A stretch of 64,000 nt of DNA from Bacteroidota bacterium (GCA_020161435.1 JAIUNV010000002.1:620001-684000); one strand, 5' to 3'; positions 6,659 through 15,407 are shown, counted from the stretch's first letter. A program made the numbers and translations. The notes: generated by a model not told the origin, from the sequence alone.

Positions 6659-8560
6659 ATGAGAAAATGGATGAGCCTGTCGGCCCTTCTTTTTTTGGTT
6701 GCCCAACTGCAGGCACAACCCACCCAAAAACCTGTATTGCATGGCAAAAACTGGATGGCCATTACGGGTAAACCATTGGCGGCTACGGCAGGAAGTATGC
6801 TTTTTCAGCAGGGTGGCAATGCGGTAGATGCTGCTTGTGCTATGCTGGCAGCCACTTGCACCATGTGGGATGTGCTGCACTGGGGCGGCGAAACCCAGGT
6901 GCTGCTCTACAACCCCAACACCAAAAAAGTAATTGCCCTCAATGGTCTGGGCGTAGCCCCCACCGGTGCCACCCCCGAATTTTTCAAAAGCAAGGGCTAT
7001 GCCTTTCCGCCGGAGTATGGTCCGCTGGCGGCAGTTACGCCCGGCACCCCCGGCAGTATTTGCTACCTCATAGCCAACTATGGCACCAAAAGCCTGAAAG
7101 AAGTACTGGCACCCGCTATGCAACTGGCTGCGGGCTACCCCATAGAAGCACAAACGGCCAACAGCATTGAGCGGCAAAAAGACCGCCTCAAACAATGGCC
7201 TTACAGCAAAGCTGTTTTTCTGCCACACTTGGGTGAAAAACGCGAAGCCCCCGAAGCTGGCGAAATATTCACCCAGCAAAACCTGCTGAACACCCTTACA
7301 AAAATGGTGGAAGCTGAACAGGCTGCATTGAAGGCAGGCAAAACAAGAAAGCAAGCCATCATGGCGGCGTACGACCGCTTTTACAAAGGCGATATCGCAA
7401 AGGAATTTGTGCGGGGCTGTCAGGAGCAGGGCGGACTCATTACCATGCAAGACCTGGCCAACTGGAAACCCATTGAAGAAGAACCTGTGAAGGTGTCGTA
7501 CAAAGGCATTGATGTGTATAAACTACAACAGTGGACACAAGGCCCCAGCATGTTGCAAGCGTTGAACATCCTCGAAAACTTCGACCTGAAAAGCATGGGC
7601 TACAACAGTGCTCAATACATTCATACCGTTTCGCAGGCCATGCACCTCAGCTTTGCCGACCGCGACTTTTACTACGGCGATCCATACTTCAACAAGCACC
7701 AACCCATGCAGGGTTTGCTGAGCAAAGAATACGCTAAACAAAGAGCTTCCCTCATTGACCCTTCAAAGAATTTATCGCCAGCACTGCCCGGCGACCCCTA
7801 TCCTTTCGAAGGAAAAACAAACCCTTTCAGTAAGCTCCTGCAGCAATGGGCAGAACTGGCCGATACCACGGCCAGCGGTGGCGGTGCCATCCCTTCGCAT
7901 GATGTACGCCAGCTGGCCTATCAGCACTCTGCACAAGATGAAATGTACATGGATCGCCTGCTGCGGGGCACCACCAGTGTAGAAGCAGCCGATGCCAGCG
8001 GTTGGGTAGTGAGCATTACCCCCAGCGGCGGTTGGGTACCAGCCTGCATTGCAGGTAATACTGGCATTGGCATGAGCCAGCGCATGCAAAGCTTCGTGCT
8101 CGATAGTGCGTTGAACCCCTTTAACGTAGTAGCACCGGGCAAGCGGCCACGGGTAACGCTTACACCATCTTTTGCCATGAAGGATGGTAAGCCCTTTCTG
8201 AGCTTTGCCGTGCAAGGTGGCGATACGCAAGATCAAAACCTGTTGCAGTTCTTTTTGAACGTGGTGGAGTTTGGCATGAACGTACAGCAGGCCAGCGAAG
8301 CGGCTAACGTAAATACAAACCAGTTATGGCTGAGCCTGGGTGGCACCAAAATGAAAGACCGTGCCCCACGTGCCGGTGATATCATCCTACAAAACCGTAC
8401 CCCCGAAGCAGTACGCAAAGCCTTGCAGGCTATGGGTTACAAGCTGAGCTTTACCGAACGCAGCAGTGGCCCAATCAATGCTATTTTCTTCGACTGGAAG
8501 CACAATAGCTTTTGGGGCGGCAGTAGCAACCATGGTGAGGATTATGGTATTGGATGGTAA
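6659..8560 (+). CDS. Gamma-glutamyltransferase family protein (divergent)
   Basis: 633 residues with an export signal (MRKWMSLSALLFLVAQLQA), hence periplasmic. This N-terminal nucleophile hydrolase family cleaves and transfers gamma-glutamyl groups, classically from glutathione. Seen: GGNAVDAACAMLAAT near the N-terminus; the processing site GTTSVEAADASG with the likely nucleophile Thr438; and the DGKPFLSFAVQGGD region that supplies the oxyanion glycines. The usual TTH is TTS, and the usual GSPGGS is VQGGDT. It therefore belongs to a divergent branch, and the substrate may differ from glutathione. Start ATG 6659 is favoured over 6653 because it gives the cleaner signal peptide. Confidence 0.85.
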   Translation: MRKWMSLSALLFLVAQLQAQPTQKPVLHGKNWMAITGKPLAATAGSMLFQQGGNAVDAACAMLAATCTMWDVLHWGGETQVLLYNPNTKKVIALNGLGVAPTGATPEFFKSKGYAFPPEYGPLAAVTPGTPGSICYLIANYGTKSLKEVLAPAMQLAAGYPIEAQTANSIERQKDRLKQWPYSKAVFLPHLGEKREAPEAGEIFTQQNLLNTLTKMVEAEQAALKAGKTRKQAIMAAYDRFYKGDIAKEFVRGCQEQGGLITMQDLANWKPIEEEPVKVSYKGIDVYKLQQWTQGPSMLQALNILENFDLKSMGYNSAQYIHTVSQAMHLSFADRDFYYGDPYFNKHQPMQGLLSKEYAKQRASLIDPSKNLSPALPGDPYPFEGKTNPFSKLLQQWAELADTTASGGGAIPSHDVRQLAYQHSAQDEMYMDRLLRGTTSVEAADASGWVVSITPSGGWVPACIAGNTGIGMSQRMQSFVLDSALNPFNVVAPGKRPRVTLTPSFAMKDGKPFLSFAVQGGDTQDQNLLQFFLNVVEFGMNVQQASEAANVNTNQLWLSLGGTKMKDRAPRAGDIILQNRTPEAVRKALQAMGYKLSFTERSSGPINAIFFDWKHNSFWGGSSNHGEDYGIGW

Positions 8561-8647
8561 AAGCAATGATGAATGATGATTTTGGAATGCTGACATGAAT
8601 ACATAGAAATAAATCATTTAACCTGCCAACAAACCAACGTATGAACT

Positions 8648-8677
8648 CGTAATCTTGTAAACCGTAACCTTGTAAAA
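8648..8677 (+). repeat. Two tandem 15-bp units upstream of the secreted protein gene
   Basis: CGTAATCTTGTAAAC and CGTAACCTTGTAAAA are adjacent and differ at two positions. They end 9 nt before ATG 8687. Each contains a TAAyCTTG close to the TAnnTTTG promoter element, so this may be a doubled promoter or an operator. Confidence 0.4.
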
Positions 8678-8686
8678 ATTAAATTC

Positions 8687-9160
8687 ATGAAATACTTCTT
8701 CTACTTTCTGCTGCTGTTGTTGCCCGCCAGCCTGCAAGCACAAACCAAAGCTGTGAGTGCTAAAGATGCGCTGGCAAAAACAGGCAAACTCAGCAGCATT
8801 ATTGACAAAACCGGTTATGAGTTTACCAAAACAGAAGGCGGCATCTACGTTACCAAAGTAGAAGGCAAACACAACAAAGAAATTTACATTATTGCTACCG
8901 AAACGGAAGGCATGATTGTGCTGTTTAGCATCGTAAAAGAAAAAGCAGGCCCAAGTATAACAACCGCACAATTCAAACAGTTGCTGAAACTTTCCCTCGA
9001 CCTCGACCGCATAAAAGTAGGGTTGGATGATGAAGATGAAACACTGATGGTGCGGGTAGATTTCAGCAGCCGTACCATTGATGCCGAAGAACTTACAGAA
9101 GGCCTTGATCAGATTGGTGTGGCTTCCGATGAAGCCTTTGGTATTATCAATAAAAAATAA
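8687..9160 (+). CDS. Small secreted protein of unknown function (YbjN/T3SS-chaperone-like fold possible)
   Basis: 157 residues with a clean signal peptide (MKYFFYFLLLLLPASLQA). The mature part alternates short beta strands and helices (YEFTKTEGGIYVTKVEG ... FKQLLKLSLDLDRIKVGLD ... LMVRVDFSSRTIDAEEL). This is reminiscent of YbjN or secretion-chaperone-like domains, a weak pattern-level suggestion only. It stands alone between gamma-glutamyltransferase and the next gene, with a strong hairpin terminator 98 nt downstream. Confidence 0.7.
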   Translation: MKYFFYFLLLLLPASLQAQTKAVSAKDALAKTGKLSSIIDKTGYEFTKTEGGIYVTKVEGKHNKEIYIIATETEGMIVLFSIVKEKAGPSITTAQFKQLLKLSLDLDRIKVGLDDEDETLMVRVDFSSRTIDAEELTEGLDQIGVASDEAFGIINKK

Positions 9161-9257
9161 ACCGCCGCCGAGATTGCTATGCATTTGTTTGCATTGATAA
9201 CCTTGTTCAAAAACAGAAGTGCCAGCAATTAAACCAGCGTAAAACAAATACCTTTAC

Positions 9258-9294
9258 ATGGCTGCCTTTCACCAATTGAAAGGCAGCCATTTTT
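9258..9294 (+). terminator. Strong intrinsic terminator abutting the next start codon
   Basis: A 14-bp perfect stem (9258-9271 with 9277-9290) and 5-nt loop CCAAT are followed directly by a T-run (9290-9294). The start codon assigned to the next gene, ATG 9295, follows without a gap. It probably ends the 8687-9160 transcript. Confidence 0.75.
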
Positions 9295-10362
9295 ATGCTG
9301 AATTGTTTTTTATTGGCCATACAACGCACAGCTCTTTCAGCAGTTTTTTGTTTATCCTTTTTTTGCAGTGCAGCGCAGGAACAGCCCAAAAAACCAGCCC
9401 CCCTTTTTAGTAGTGATTCTATTTTGCACATACAATTGAAAGGCCAGGTAAAACAGTTGCTGAAAGACCGGGACGACAACAATCAATACCACGATTTACT
9501 ACTGATACATGAGCAAGACAGCATTCAGCTAAAGGCACGTACAAGAGGGAAGTTTCGCAAGAATCCTGAAAACTGTGGCCTGCCCCCATTGCTGCTCAAC
9601 TTTCCCAAATCGGCTATACCTAAGCAGAGTGTGTTTGCCAAACAAGACAAGCTGAAGCTGGTTCTCCCCTGCCAGCAAGGCAACTATGTAGTAAGAGAAT
9701 ATGTAGCATACAAAGCCTATGAAATAGTGGCCCCTGTTGCCTTTCAAACAAGGCTGGTACACATTACACCGGACGACGAAGCACTCAGCGGAAAAAACAA
9801 ACAACCATTAACAGGTTTTCTCATAGAAGCCGACGAGGCATTGGCCAAAAGAGTTGGCTGTATGCCCATGAAAGATGCTAAACTGACCGCCATTAGCACA
9901 CAGGCAGAGAGTTACTTTACCATGGTATTGTTTCAGTACATGATTGGTAATACCGATTGGTCGGTAGATTTTGAACACAATATTTTATTGATTGGTAAGC
10001 CTGCCGAACGGCCCATTGTTGTGCCTTTTGATTTTGACCAAAGCGGCTTGGTGGATGCACCTTATGCAGTACCCTCACCAGAGCTGCCCATACAATCTGT
10101 TCAAGACAGGCTGTATCGTGGTGTTTGTCATCCCGAGTGGCCCGTGTTTATGAAAGTGGCCAAACGCTTTCTGGAAAAAGAAGTTGCCATACGTGCCATT
10201 TTTGCCAATGCCGAAGGCGTAGATGGCAGTTTTAAAAAAATGACCAGCCAGTATCTCGATGTGTTTTTTGAAGAGCTTCGCAGTGAGAAAAATGTGGCAG
10301 CCATTTTTGCCAGCAACTGCAATGCCGAGCAAAAAAAACTTATCAAAAACTTTGTGTACTAG
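9295..10362 (+). CDS. Secreted protein of unknown function, Bacteroidota-type, with kinase-like NTDW...PFDFD motifs
   Basis: 355 residues with a hydrophobic N-terminal signal (to about residue 27). The conserved-looking core is [18 protein letters not shown] followed by [16 protein letters not shown] and a SVQDRLYRG block. The N-T-D/H-N and D-F-D pairing recalls the catalytic and metal-binding segments of CotH/HipA-like kinases. That resemblance is by motif only. No ATG alternative exists near the start; TTG 9313 would also give a good signal peptide. That matters because a terminator hairpin ends immediately before ATG 9295. It converges with sdaA, and the stop codons overlap in CTAG. Confidence 0.65.
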   Translation: MLNCFLLAIQRTALSAVFCLSFFCSAAQEQPKKPAPLFSSDSILHIQLKGQVKQLLKDRDDNNQYHDLLLIHEQDSIQLKARTRGKFRKNPENCGLPPLLLNFPKSAIPKQSVFAKQDKLKLVLPCQQGNYVVREYVAYKAYEIVAPVAFQTRLVHITPDDEALSGKNKQPLTGFLIEADEALAKRVGCMPMKDAKLTAISTQAESYFTMVLFQYMIGNTDWSVDFEHNILLIGKPAERPIVVPFDFDQSGLVDAPYAVPSPELPIQSVQDRLYRGVCHPEWPVFMKVAKRFLEKEVAIRAIFANAEGVDGSFKKMTSQYLDVFFEELRSEKNVAAIFASNCNAEQKKLIKNFVY

Positions 10363-11804
10363 CAATCGGCCAGGCTAATGGGAATATGAATGGCCAAACC
10401 ACCGTCTGCGGTTTCCTTGTATTTACTGTTCATATCCAAGGCCGTTTCCCACATGGTTTTTATCACTTTATCCAAGCTTACAATTCCAAAGTCGGGAGTA
10501 CTTTGTAACGCCAGTTGGCAAGCCGTTATCGCTTTAATAGCACCCATGGTATTGCGTTCAATGCAAGGCACTTGCACCAATCCACCAATGGGGTCGCAAG
10601 TAAGGCCGAGGTGATGTTCCATCGCAATTTCAGCAGCCATCAGTGTTTGTTTTTGCGAGCCGCCCAACGCTTCCGTGAGGGCCGCTGCAGCCATGGCACT
10701 ACTCACCCCAATTTCTGCCTGGCAGCCACCCATGGCAGCCGAAATAGTAGCGCCTTTTTTGAAGATGCTGCCAATTTCGGAAGCAGTCAGCAAGAAACGG
10801 TAAATCTTATCTTCCAAATCTGCACTGCTTTCTTTGCCGTTGCAAAAAGCAATATAGTACATGAGCACAGCGGGTATTACACCAGCAGCGCCGTTTGTTG
10901 GTGCGGTTACCACACGGCCAAACGCTGCGTTTTCTTCATTTACTGCGAGGGCAAAACAACTCACCCAATCCAGCGTGTATTTAAAATGATCGCCACCAGC
11001 CCTGATGGCCAGTAGCCAGCTGACAAAATTGGAGTACGATTGCTGCGCCAACAGCTTTTTATTGAGGTCGGCAGCACGGCGTTTTACCTGCAGCCCACCG
11101 GGTAAATACCCGGCAGTGTGACAACCGCGGTACACACAGTCACGCATGGTGTGCCAAATGCGCAACACACCTTTTCGGGTATCCGCTTCGCTGCGCCAGG
11201 TGCTTTCATTTTCTTGTACTACTTCCCACACAGGCATACCGGTTTTCATGCACCAGTGGCGTAGTTCCTCAGCTGTATTGATAGGAAATGGCAATACCAC
11301 GTTTGTTGCATTTGTGCCGGCAGTTTCGCCTTCCTGCACTACAAAACCGCCGCCAATGCTGTACCAGGTTTCGCTGTATTGTTCGCCTGTACTCAGGCTG
11401 TACAAAAATGTAACTGCATTGGGGTGAAAGGGTAAAAATTCATTGGCCAGAAAAAGCAAATCATCGGCATACAAAAAATCAATTTCCTGCTGACCACCGA
11501 GTAGTAATTTTCCCGACTGTTTGATGTGTTCAACTTTAGGATTAATACTGTTTACGTCAATGGTTTCTGGGTCTTCGTTACACAGGCCCAGCAAAATAGC
11601 CACATCGGTACCATGGCCCTTTCCTGTTTTGGCCAGTGAACCATACAGTAATACTTGTACGTTCTGCACAAATGCAAGCTGGTTGCGTTGCATCAGCCCC
11701 TGCACCACCCGCTGTGCGGCCCGCCATGGGCCAAGGGTATGGCTGCTACTTGGGCCAACGCCTATCTTAAACATATCAAATACCGAAATGGCTTCGTGTG
11801 GCAT
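10359..11804 (-). CDS. sdaA: L-serine ammonia-lyase (Fe-S L-serine dehydratase, single chain)
   Basis: 481 residues, containing both the beta-like N-terminal domain and the alpha catalytic domain in one chain. It deaminates L-serine to pyruvate and ammonia in the cytosol using a [4Fe-4S] cluster. Visible motifs are VGPSSSHT (17-23) at the start of the N-terminal domain, [12 protein letters not shown] (299-310), and cysteines C360, C402 and C413 in GGCQAEIG and [13 protein letters not shown]. Their 42 and 11 residue spacings are those expected for the cluster ligands. The stop overlaps the stop of the convergent upstream gene by 4 nt. Confidence 0.93.
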   Translation of the reverse strand: MPHEAISVFDMFKIGVGPSSSHTLGPWRAAQRVVQGLMQRNQLAFVQNVQVLLYGSLAKTGKGHGTDVAILLGLCNEDPETIDVNSINPKVEHIKQSGKLLLGGQQEIDFLYADDLLFLANEFLPFHPNAVTFLYSLSTGEQYSETWYSIGGGFVVQEGETAGTNATNVVLPFPINTAEELRHWCMKTGMPVWEVVQENESTWRSEADTRKGVLRIWHTMRDCVYRGCHTAGYLPGGLQVKRRAADLNKKLLAQQSYSNFVSWLLAIRAGGDHFKYTLDWVSCFALAVNEENAAFGRVVTAPTNGAAGVIPAVLMYYIAFCNGKESSADLEDKIYRFLLTASEIGSIFKKGATISAAMGGCQAEIGVSSAMAAAALTEALGGSQKQTLMAAEIAMEHHLGLTCDPIGGLVQVPCIERNTMGAIKAITACQLALQSTPDFGIVSLDKVIKTMWETALDMNSKYKETADGGLAIHIPISLADC

Positions 11805-11890
11805 AGCAACAATTTTCTTGATGGCTCAAATGTCTGTAAAAAAATATGGCACGCCGCAGCATGCCATATTTTATCAGTAGAAATAAATGA

Positions 11891-12385
11891 TTAGTTGAAG
11901 AAATCAACCAAGGTCATTTCGAAATACAATGGCGAGTTGGCGGGAATATCGCCACTGGCTTTGCAACCATAGCCAAGGGCACTGGGCAATACCATTTTAA
12001 TGGTGCCACCTTTACCAATTAAAGGCAACGCTATTTTCCATGCCTCAATAAGGCCGCTGAGTTGAAAACCGGTGCGTCCGGGATTGGTTTGCTGATCAAA
12101 CACTTTATCGTCTAGTAAAGTGCCTTTGTAGGTACAATAAATGACACTGGTGTTGGTAGGCCTGCCAGTACTACCGGGGTTGATAATTTGATAGTACAAA
12201 CCACGACTATGCTTGGTAGCTGTAATGCCTTTTGCTGAAATGAAAGCCTGAATAGCAGCTTCCTCTTTTGAAGGATCCTGCACCTGGCAGCCAGTAGTAG
12301 AAGACTTGGTACAACCTGCCAGCAATAGAGCAGCCATGGCCACAAAGGCAAATGCGTTAAGCGTTTTCCTGAACATCGTTTTCAT
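11891..12385 (-). CDS. FKBP-type peptidyl-prolyl cis-trans isomerase lipoprotein
   Basis: 164 residues from ATG 12385. The N-terminus is a lipoprotein signal (FAFVAMAALLLAGC), so the enzyme is probably membrane-anchored and periplasm-facing. The C-terminal ~100 residues are an FKBP domain: YKGTLLDDKVFDQ, FQLSGLIEAWKIALPLIGKGG, MVLPSALGYG and IPANSPLYFEM. It should accelerate prolyl isomerisation during envelope protein folding. The start lies 29 nt inside the end of the upstream small membrane protein gene, indicating translational coupling. The much longer upstream reading frame is rejected because the lipobox would be internal. Confidence 0.88.
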   Translation of the reverse strand: MKTMFRKTLNAFAFVAMAALLLAGCTKSSTTGCQVQDPSKEEAAIQAFISAKGITATKHSRGLYYQIINPGSTGRPTNTSVIYCTYKGTLLDDKVFDQQTNPGRTGFQLSGLIEAWKIALPLIGKGGTIKMVLPSALGYGCKASGDIPANSPLYFEMTLVDFFN

Positions 12386-12716
12386 GCGTTTCCTGATTCT
12401 TGTTTTCGTTTTTTTGTTGTTTGTGCAGCAGTTCTTTGTATCGCTGCTCCTGCTGATCCCATTGAAATTTTTTGGAAAACACAGCAAAAAAAACAGCGAT
12501 TAAAAGCACTGCGATGTACAACACCCAGGGATTAAACTGGCTGTTGGCAATCATATCGGCCCGCTTGTACCAACCCGAAAAAAAGTTAGCCATAATAATG
12601 GCACCCAGCAATAAACCAAAAGGCAAGCCAACGGCAAGCTGATAGAAGAGCTTTTTTTGGCGATCCCTGTTTTTGGCCCAGTAATCCAGGAACATTTTTT
12701 CTTTGTCGGTGAGCAT
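12357..12716 (-). CDS. Small two-helix membrane protein of unknown function
   Basis: 119 residues from ATG 12716 (MLTDKEKMFLDYWAKNR). It has a charged N-terminal helix, two transmembrane segments (about 28-46 and 63-83) and a Lys/Glu/Gln-rich coiled tail. A near-consensus promoter (TACTTTTG at 12725-12732) lies only 8 nt upstream, which supports this start over longer frames. It overlaps the FKBP gene by 29 nt, so the pair is cotranscribed. Family not recognised. Confidence 0.7.
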   Translation of the reverse strand: MLTDKEKMFLDYWAKNRDRQKKLFYQLAVGLPFGLLLGAIIMANFFSGWYKRADMIANSQFNPWVLYIAVLLIAVFFAVFSKKFQWDQQEQRYKELLHKQQKNENKNQETHENDVQENA

Positions 12717-12724
12717 GTCGGGGG

Positions 12725-12758
12725 CAAAAGTAGTGGTTTGGCAATGCCTGCCCACAAA
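12725..12758 (-). promoter_or_regulatory. Bacteroidota-type promoter with -7 and -33 elements
   Basis: On the minus strand TTTG (12758-12755) and TACTTTTG (12732-12725) are separated by 22 nt, matching the -33/-7 architecture. Transcription would start about 3-6 nt downstream, leaving an almost leaderless mRNA for the gene starting at 12716. Confidence 0.6.
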
Positions 12759-12852
12759 CTGCTGCACGGGCTGTAAAAAAACATCCAATTTTAAGAAATG
12801 ATTTAGCCCTGCCTGCCACTGCTTTAGATACCCCAAGCGTTTGGCAAATGCT

Positions 12853-12860
12853 TACATTCG
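12853..12860 (+). promoter_or_regulatory. Candidate -7 element (TACATTCG)
   Basis: Same octamer as at 1600 and 42641, 21 nt before the GTG start at 12882. No convincing -33 partner. Confidence 0.35.
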
Positions 12861-12881
12861 CAATCAATAAAAAATAGCAAC

Positions 12882-13799
12882 GTGACCGTAGAACAACTGA
12901 TTACCCTTTTTGTGTACCAGCATGGTGAAATTTCGCTGCAAGGCATTGGCCAAATCCGGCTGCTGGATGCAGTACCCGATGCAGAATACATACAGAAAAA
13001 CAAGTCAGTTCCCATTACAGGCATTGAGTTTAAGCATCTAAAAACTGCGGCTACCTCTCCTGATTTTATCCGTTTTTATGCCACCCAACGGGGCAAAATA
13101 GCCAGCCTTGCCGAAAATGATATTGAGGCTTACCTGAGCATGGCAGTACAGTTTCTCAACATTGGCAACCCCTTTGAAATAAAAGGCTTGGGGGCTTTGG
13201 CAAAAAATAAAGACGGCGTTTTGAGTCTGACACCCGGTTATTTTTTGGCCATTAAAGCTGAAGAAGCCATGGGCAAACTAAAAGAACGCCACGTAGAAGA
13301 CCCGGCACACCATGGCCCCGGCGCTGCTTACGATGAAGAAAAACGCAACCGCATGTCGCCGCAAACAAAGGGCATTCTCGCTATTGTTTTGTTGGTATTA
13401 CTGGTAGTTGTGGGCTGGTGGATGTACAAAGCATTTGTAGCCACTCCGGAAACTGCCAGCACCGAGAGTTTGAGCCCTGTAAATACCGATACACTTGTTA
13501 CCCAGCAGGTAGATTCTGCTGCCACCACACAGCCAGCCCCTGCCCTGCCAGACAGCCTGCAGCTGCGCAACTGGAAAGTGATTTTCAGGGAAACAAGCAA
13601 TGTGAAAAAAGCCATTGTGCTCAATCAGTTTGATACGCTGAAGCAACAGCTGAAAACACCCGTGTATCTCGAAACAACCGACTCCGTTCGGTTTACCTTT
13701 TATACTTTGTCGAGCAGTGCGGTAAAAGACACAGCACAACTCCGCGATTCGTTGCGCCGGTATTTCAAACGCCCTGTGAGGTTGCTACCAGCGCAGTAA
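12882..13799 (+). CDS. HU-CCDC81 domain membrane protein
   Basis: 305 residues starting at GTG 12882, the only in-frame start before the conserved N-terminus. Residues about 1-130 resemble the bacterial HU-CCDC81 tandem (EQLITLFVYQHGEISLQGIGQIRL ... FLNIGNPFEIKGLGALAKNKDG), an HU-derived domain of Bacteroidota. A single transmembrane helix (about 167-187, ILAIVLLVLLVVVGWWMY) follows. The periplasmic part is Ser/Thr/Pro-rich and ends in a compact alpha-beta domain (WKVIFRETSN ... RRYFKRPVRLLP), in the position of the SPOR domain of related proteins. A SPOR-like fold binding denuded peptidoglycan is plausible but divergent here. A lysoplasmalogenase gene follows 25 nt later. Confidence 0.75.
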   Translation: MTVEQLITLFVYQHGEISLQGIGQIRLLDAVPDAEYIQKNKSVPITGIEFKHLKTAATSPDFIRFYATQRGKIASLAENDIEAYLSMAVQFLNIGNPFEIKGLGALAKNKDGVLSLTPGYFLAIKAEEAMGKLKERHVEDPAHHGPGAAYDEEKRNRMSPQTKGILAIVLLVLLVVVGWWMYKAFVATPETASTESLSPVNTDTLVTQQVDSAATTQPAPALPDSLQLRNWKVIFRETSNVKKAIVLNQFDTLKQQLKTPVYLETTDSVRFTFYTLSSSAVKDTAQLRDSLRRYFKRPVRLLPAQ

Positions 13800-13824
13800 A
13801 TGCTTACGCAAAATTGACATCGGC

Positions 13825-14523
13825 ATGCGTAGCAAAACTGGTATCCTGAGCATCGTTTTTTTCGCCCTTTTGCTGGGCGATATTTTGGGCAATGCCTTGC
13901 CCAATGAATGGCTGCATCTTATTTGCAAGCCATTGCTCATGCCTGTTTTAATGATGTTGCTGTTGCAATCCGAAGCAGTTCGTTATCATGCGCCGGCTAA
14001 ATGGATGGCAGCAGGTTTATTTCTCTCCTGGCTGGGCGATGTGCTGCTCATGAAGGGTGAACAACCTTTGTTTTTTATGGCCGGATTGGGCAGTTTTTTA
14101 TTGGCGCATATTTTCTACATCGTTTACTTCAACAAGCTGCGTACTATTTCTTTTGGCCAGTGGGCCAAAGCCTATTTCTGGGTGCTGATTGCCGTGCTAC
14201 TCTATGCGGTGTCGCTGTTTGTGCGGCTCAAACCTTTCTTGGGCGACATGTTTATTCCAGTGTTGTTGTACACTGCGGTTATTACCAGCATGCTCCTGCT
14301 GGCACTGGCTTTGCGTGGACAATTGCCCGGTAAAGTGGCGGTAAAGTTTGGCGCTGGTGCGGCTTTGTTTGTGGCTTCTGATTCTATTTTGGCCTACAAC
14401 AAATTTGCTGCCGCTGTACCACAGGCTGGCTTGCTTATAATGCTTACCTATGGCGTAGCACAGTGGTTGCTGTGCATGGCCGCAGTAGAAACGGCGAGGT
14501 ATTTTACCAGAAAACAGAATTAA
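13825..14523 (+). CDS. Lysoplasmalogenase / YhhN family membrane protein
   Basis: 232 residues, nearly all hydrophobic, with seven to eight predicted transmembrane helices. The family pattern is recognisable: LICKPLLMPVLMM near the N-terminus, LSWLGDVLLM, and FGAGAALFVASDSILAYNKF near the C-terminus, with the acidic residues of the presumed active site (GDVLL and SDS). Characterised members hydrolyse the vinyl-ether bond of lysoplasmalogens in the membrane. The bacterial substrate here is unknown. It is likely cotranscribed with the preceding HU-CCDC81 gene. Confidence 0.85.
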   Translation: MRSKTGILSIVFFALLLGDILGNALPNEWLHLICKPLLMPVLMMLLLQSEAVRYHAPAKWMAAGLFLSWLGDVLLMKGEQPLFFMAGLGSFLLAHIFYIVYFNKLRTISFGQWAKAYFWVLIAVLLYAVSLFVRLKPFLGDMFIPVLLYTAVITSMLLLALALRGQLPGKVAVKFGAGAALFVASDSILAYNKFAAAVPQAGLLIMLTYGVAQWLLCMAAVETARYFTRKQN

Positions 14524-14592
14524 ACAACTATAGCTTGTAATCTGCTTCTGCAAAAGACTAGCGTTTATTTAGCGGATTCATGTAGTTGCATT

Positions 14593-14694
14593 GTTACTTT
14601 CTTTTTCTTGAAAAAAAGAAAGTAACCAAAGAATCCCGATAGCTATCGGGATCAAGGCAAACCCCATGCCTCCGGCTTCCCGATAGCTATCGGG
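14593..14694. repeat. Palindrome-rich intergenic repeat: long hairpin plus two copies of CCCGATAGCTATCGGG
   Basis: A 14-bp perfect stem GTTACTTTCTTTTT / AAAAAGAAAGTAAC (14593-14626, 6-nt loop) is followed by two perfect 16-bp palindromes CCCGATAGCTATCGGG at 14635-14650 and 14679-14694, 44 bp apart. The stretch lies between the convergent lysoplasmalogenase and coaE genes, so the long hairpin could terminate transcription. I recall similar palindromes from other Bacteroidota intergenic regions but cannot verify this here. Confidence 0.6.
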
Positions 14695-14807
14695 ATTGCC
14701 CAGCCAACGCCTCCCCCAGTGGAAATGCAAGCAGGTTAGTTAGCTCGTCTATAAATTGAGCCGAGCAAATTGAAAATTCAACTTGCTATTCTGAGTATAC
14801 TTATCGC

Positions 14808-15398
14808 TCATTTCTCAGCCATGGCTAACAGCTGCTCATGCAACTGCAGCACTTGCGGTATCAGCATTTCCTGTTCGTTGTTGGTAATCACTGCATCGCA
14901 GAGTTTCATTTTCACGGTCTCGTCTATTTGCCGGCTCATGCGGGTGAGCACTTCCTGTCGGCCGAGGCCATCCCGCTGCATTACCCGCTGTATGCGCAAG
15001 GCCTGCGGGGCATACACGCCAATCATAAAATCGATATCGGTAGCAGAGCCGCTTTCAAAAAACAAAGCGGCTTCTTTAATGGCATAAGCTGTTTGTTGCT
15101 GCTGCAGCCAAAGCGTACCGTGTGCTATAACTGCAGGATGAACAATGCTATTAAGCAATTGCGTTTTCTCAGGTTGCTGAAAAGCCTGCGCTGCCAACCA
15201 GCTGCGGTTGAGTCCCGCTTCATTGTAGGCTTCAGGACCAAAAGCAGCAATGATGTTGGCACGAAGCGTAGCATCGGTATTCATTAACTGCTTGGCTTCG
15301 GCATCGGAATAGTACACGGGTATGCCCAGTGTTTCAAAAATGCGGGCCACAACAGATTTGCCCGAACCAATGCCTCCTGTAATGCCGACCCTGAGCAT
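14808..15398 (-). CDS. coaE: Dephospho-CoA kinase
   Basis: 196 residues. It catalyses the last step of coenzyme A synthesis, ATP-dependent 3'-phosphorylation of dephospho-CoA, in the cytosol. The P-loop GGIGSGKS occupies residues 8-15. The DAEAKQL motif (about 32-38) follows, along with the CoA-binding helix around VHPAVIAHGTLW and the lid-like RMSRQIDETVK. Length and order match the family. It starts 9 nt after the MCE protein gene on the same strand, so the two are cotranscribed. Confidence 0.94.
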   Translation of the reverse strand: MLRVGITGGIGSGKSVVARIFETLGIPVYYSDAEAKQLMNTDATLRANIIAAFGPEAYNEAGLNRSWLAAQAFQQPEKTQLLNSIVHPAVIAHGTLWLQQQQTAYAIKEAALFFESGSATDIDFMIGVYAPQALRIQRVMQRDGLGRQEVLTRMSRQIDETVKMKLCDAVITNNEQEMLIPQVLQLHEQLLAMAEK

Positions 15399-15407
15399 AA
15401 TTGTATG

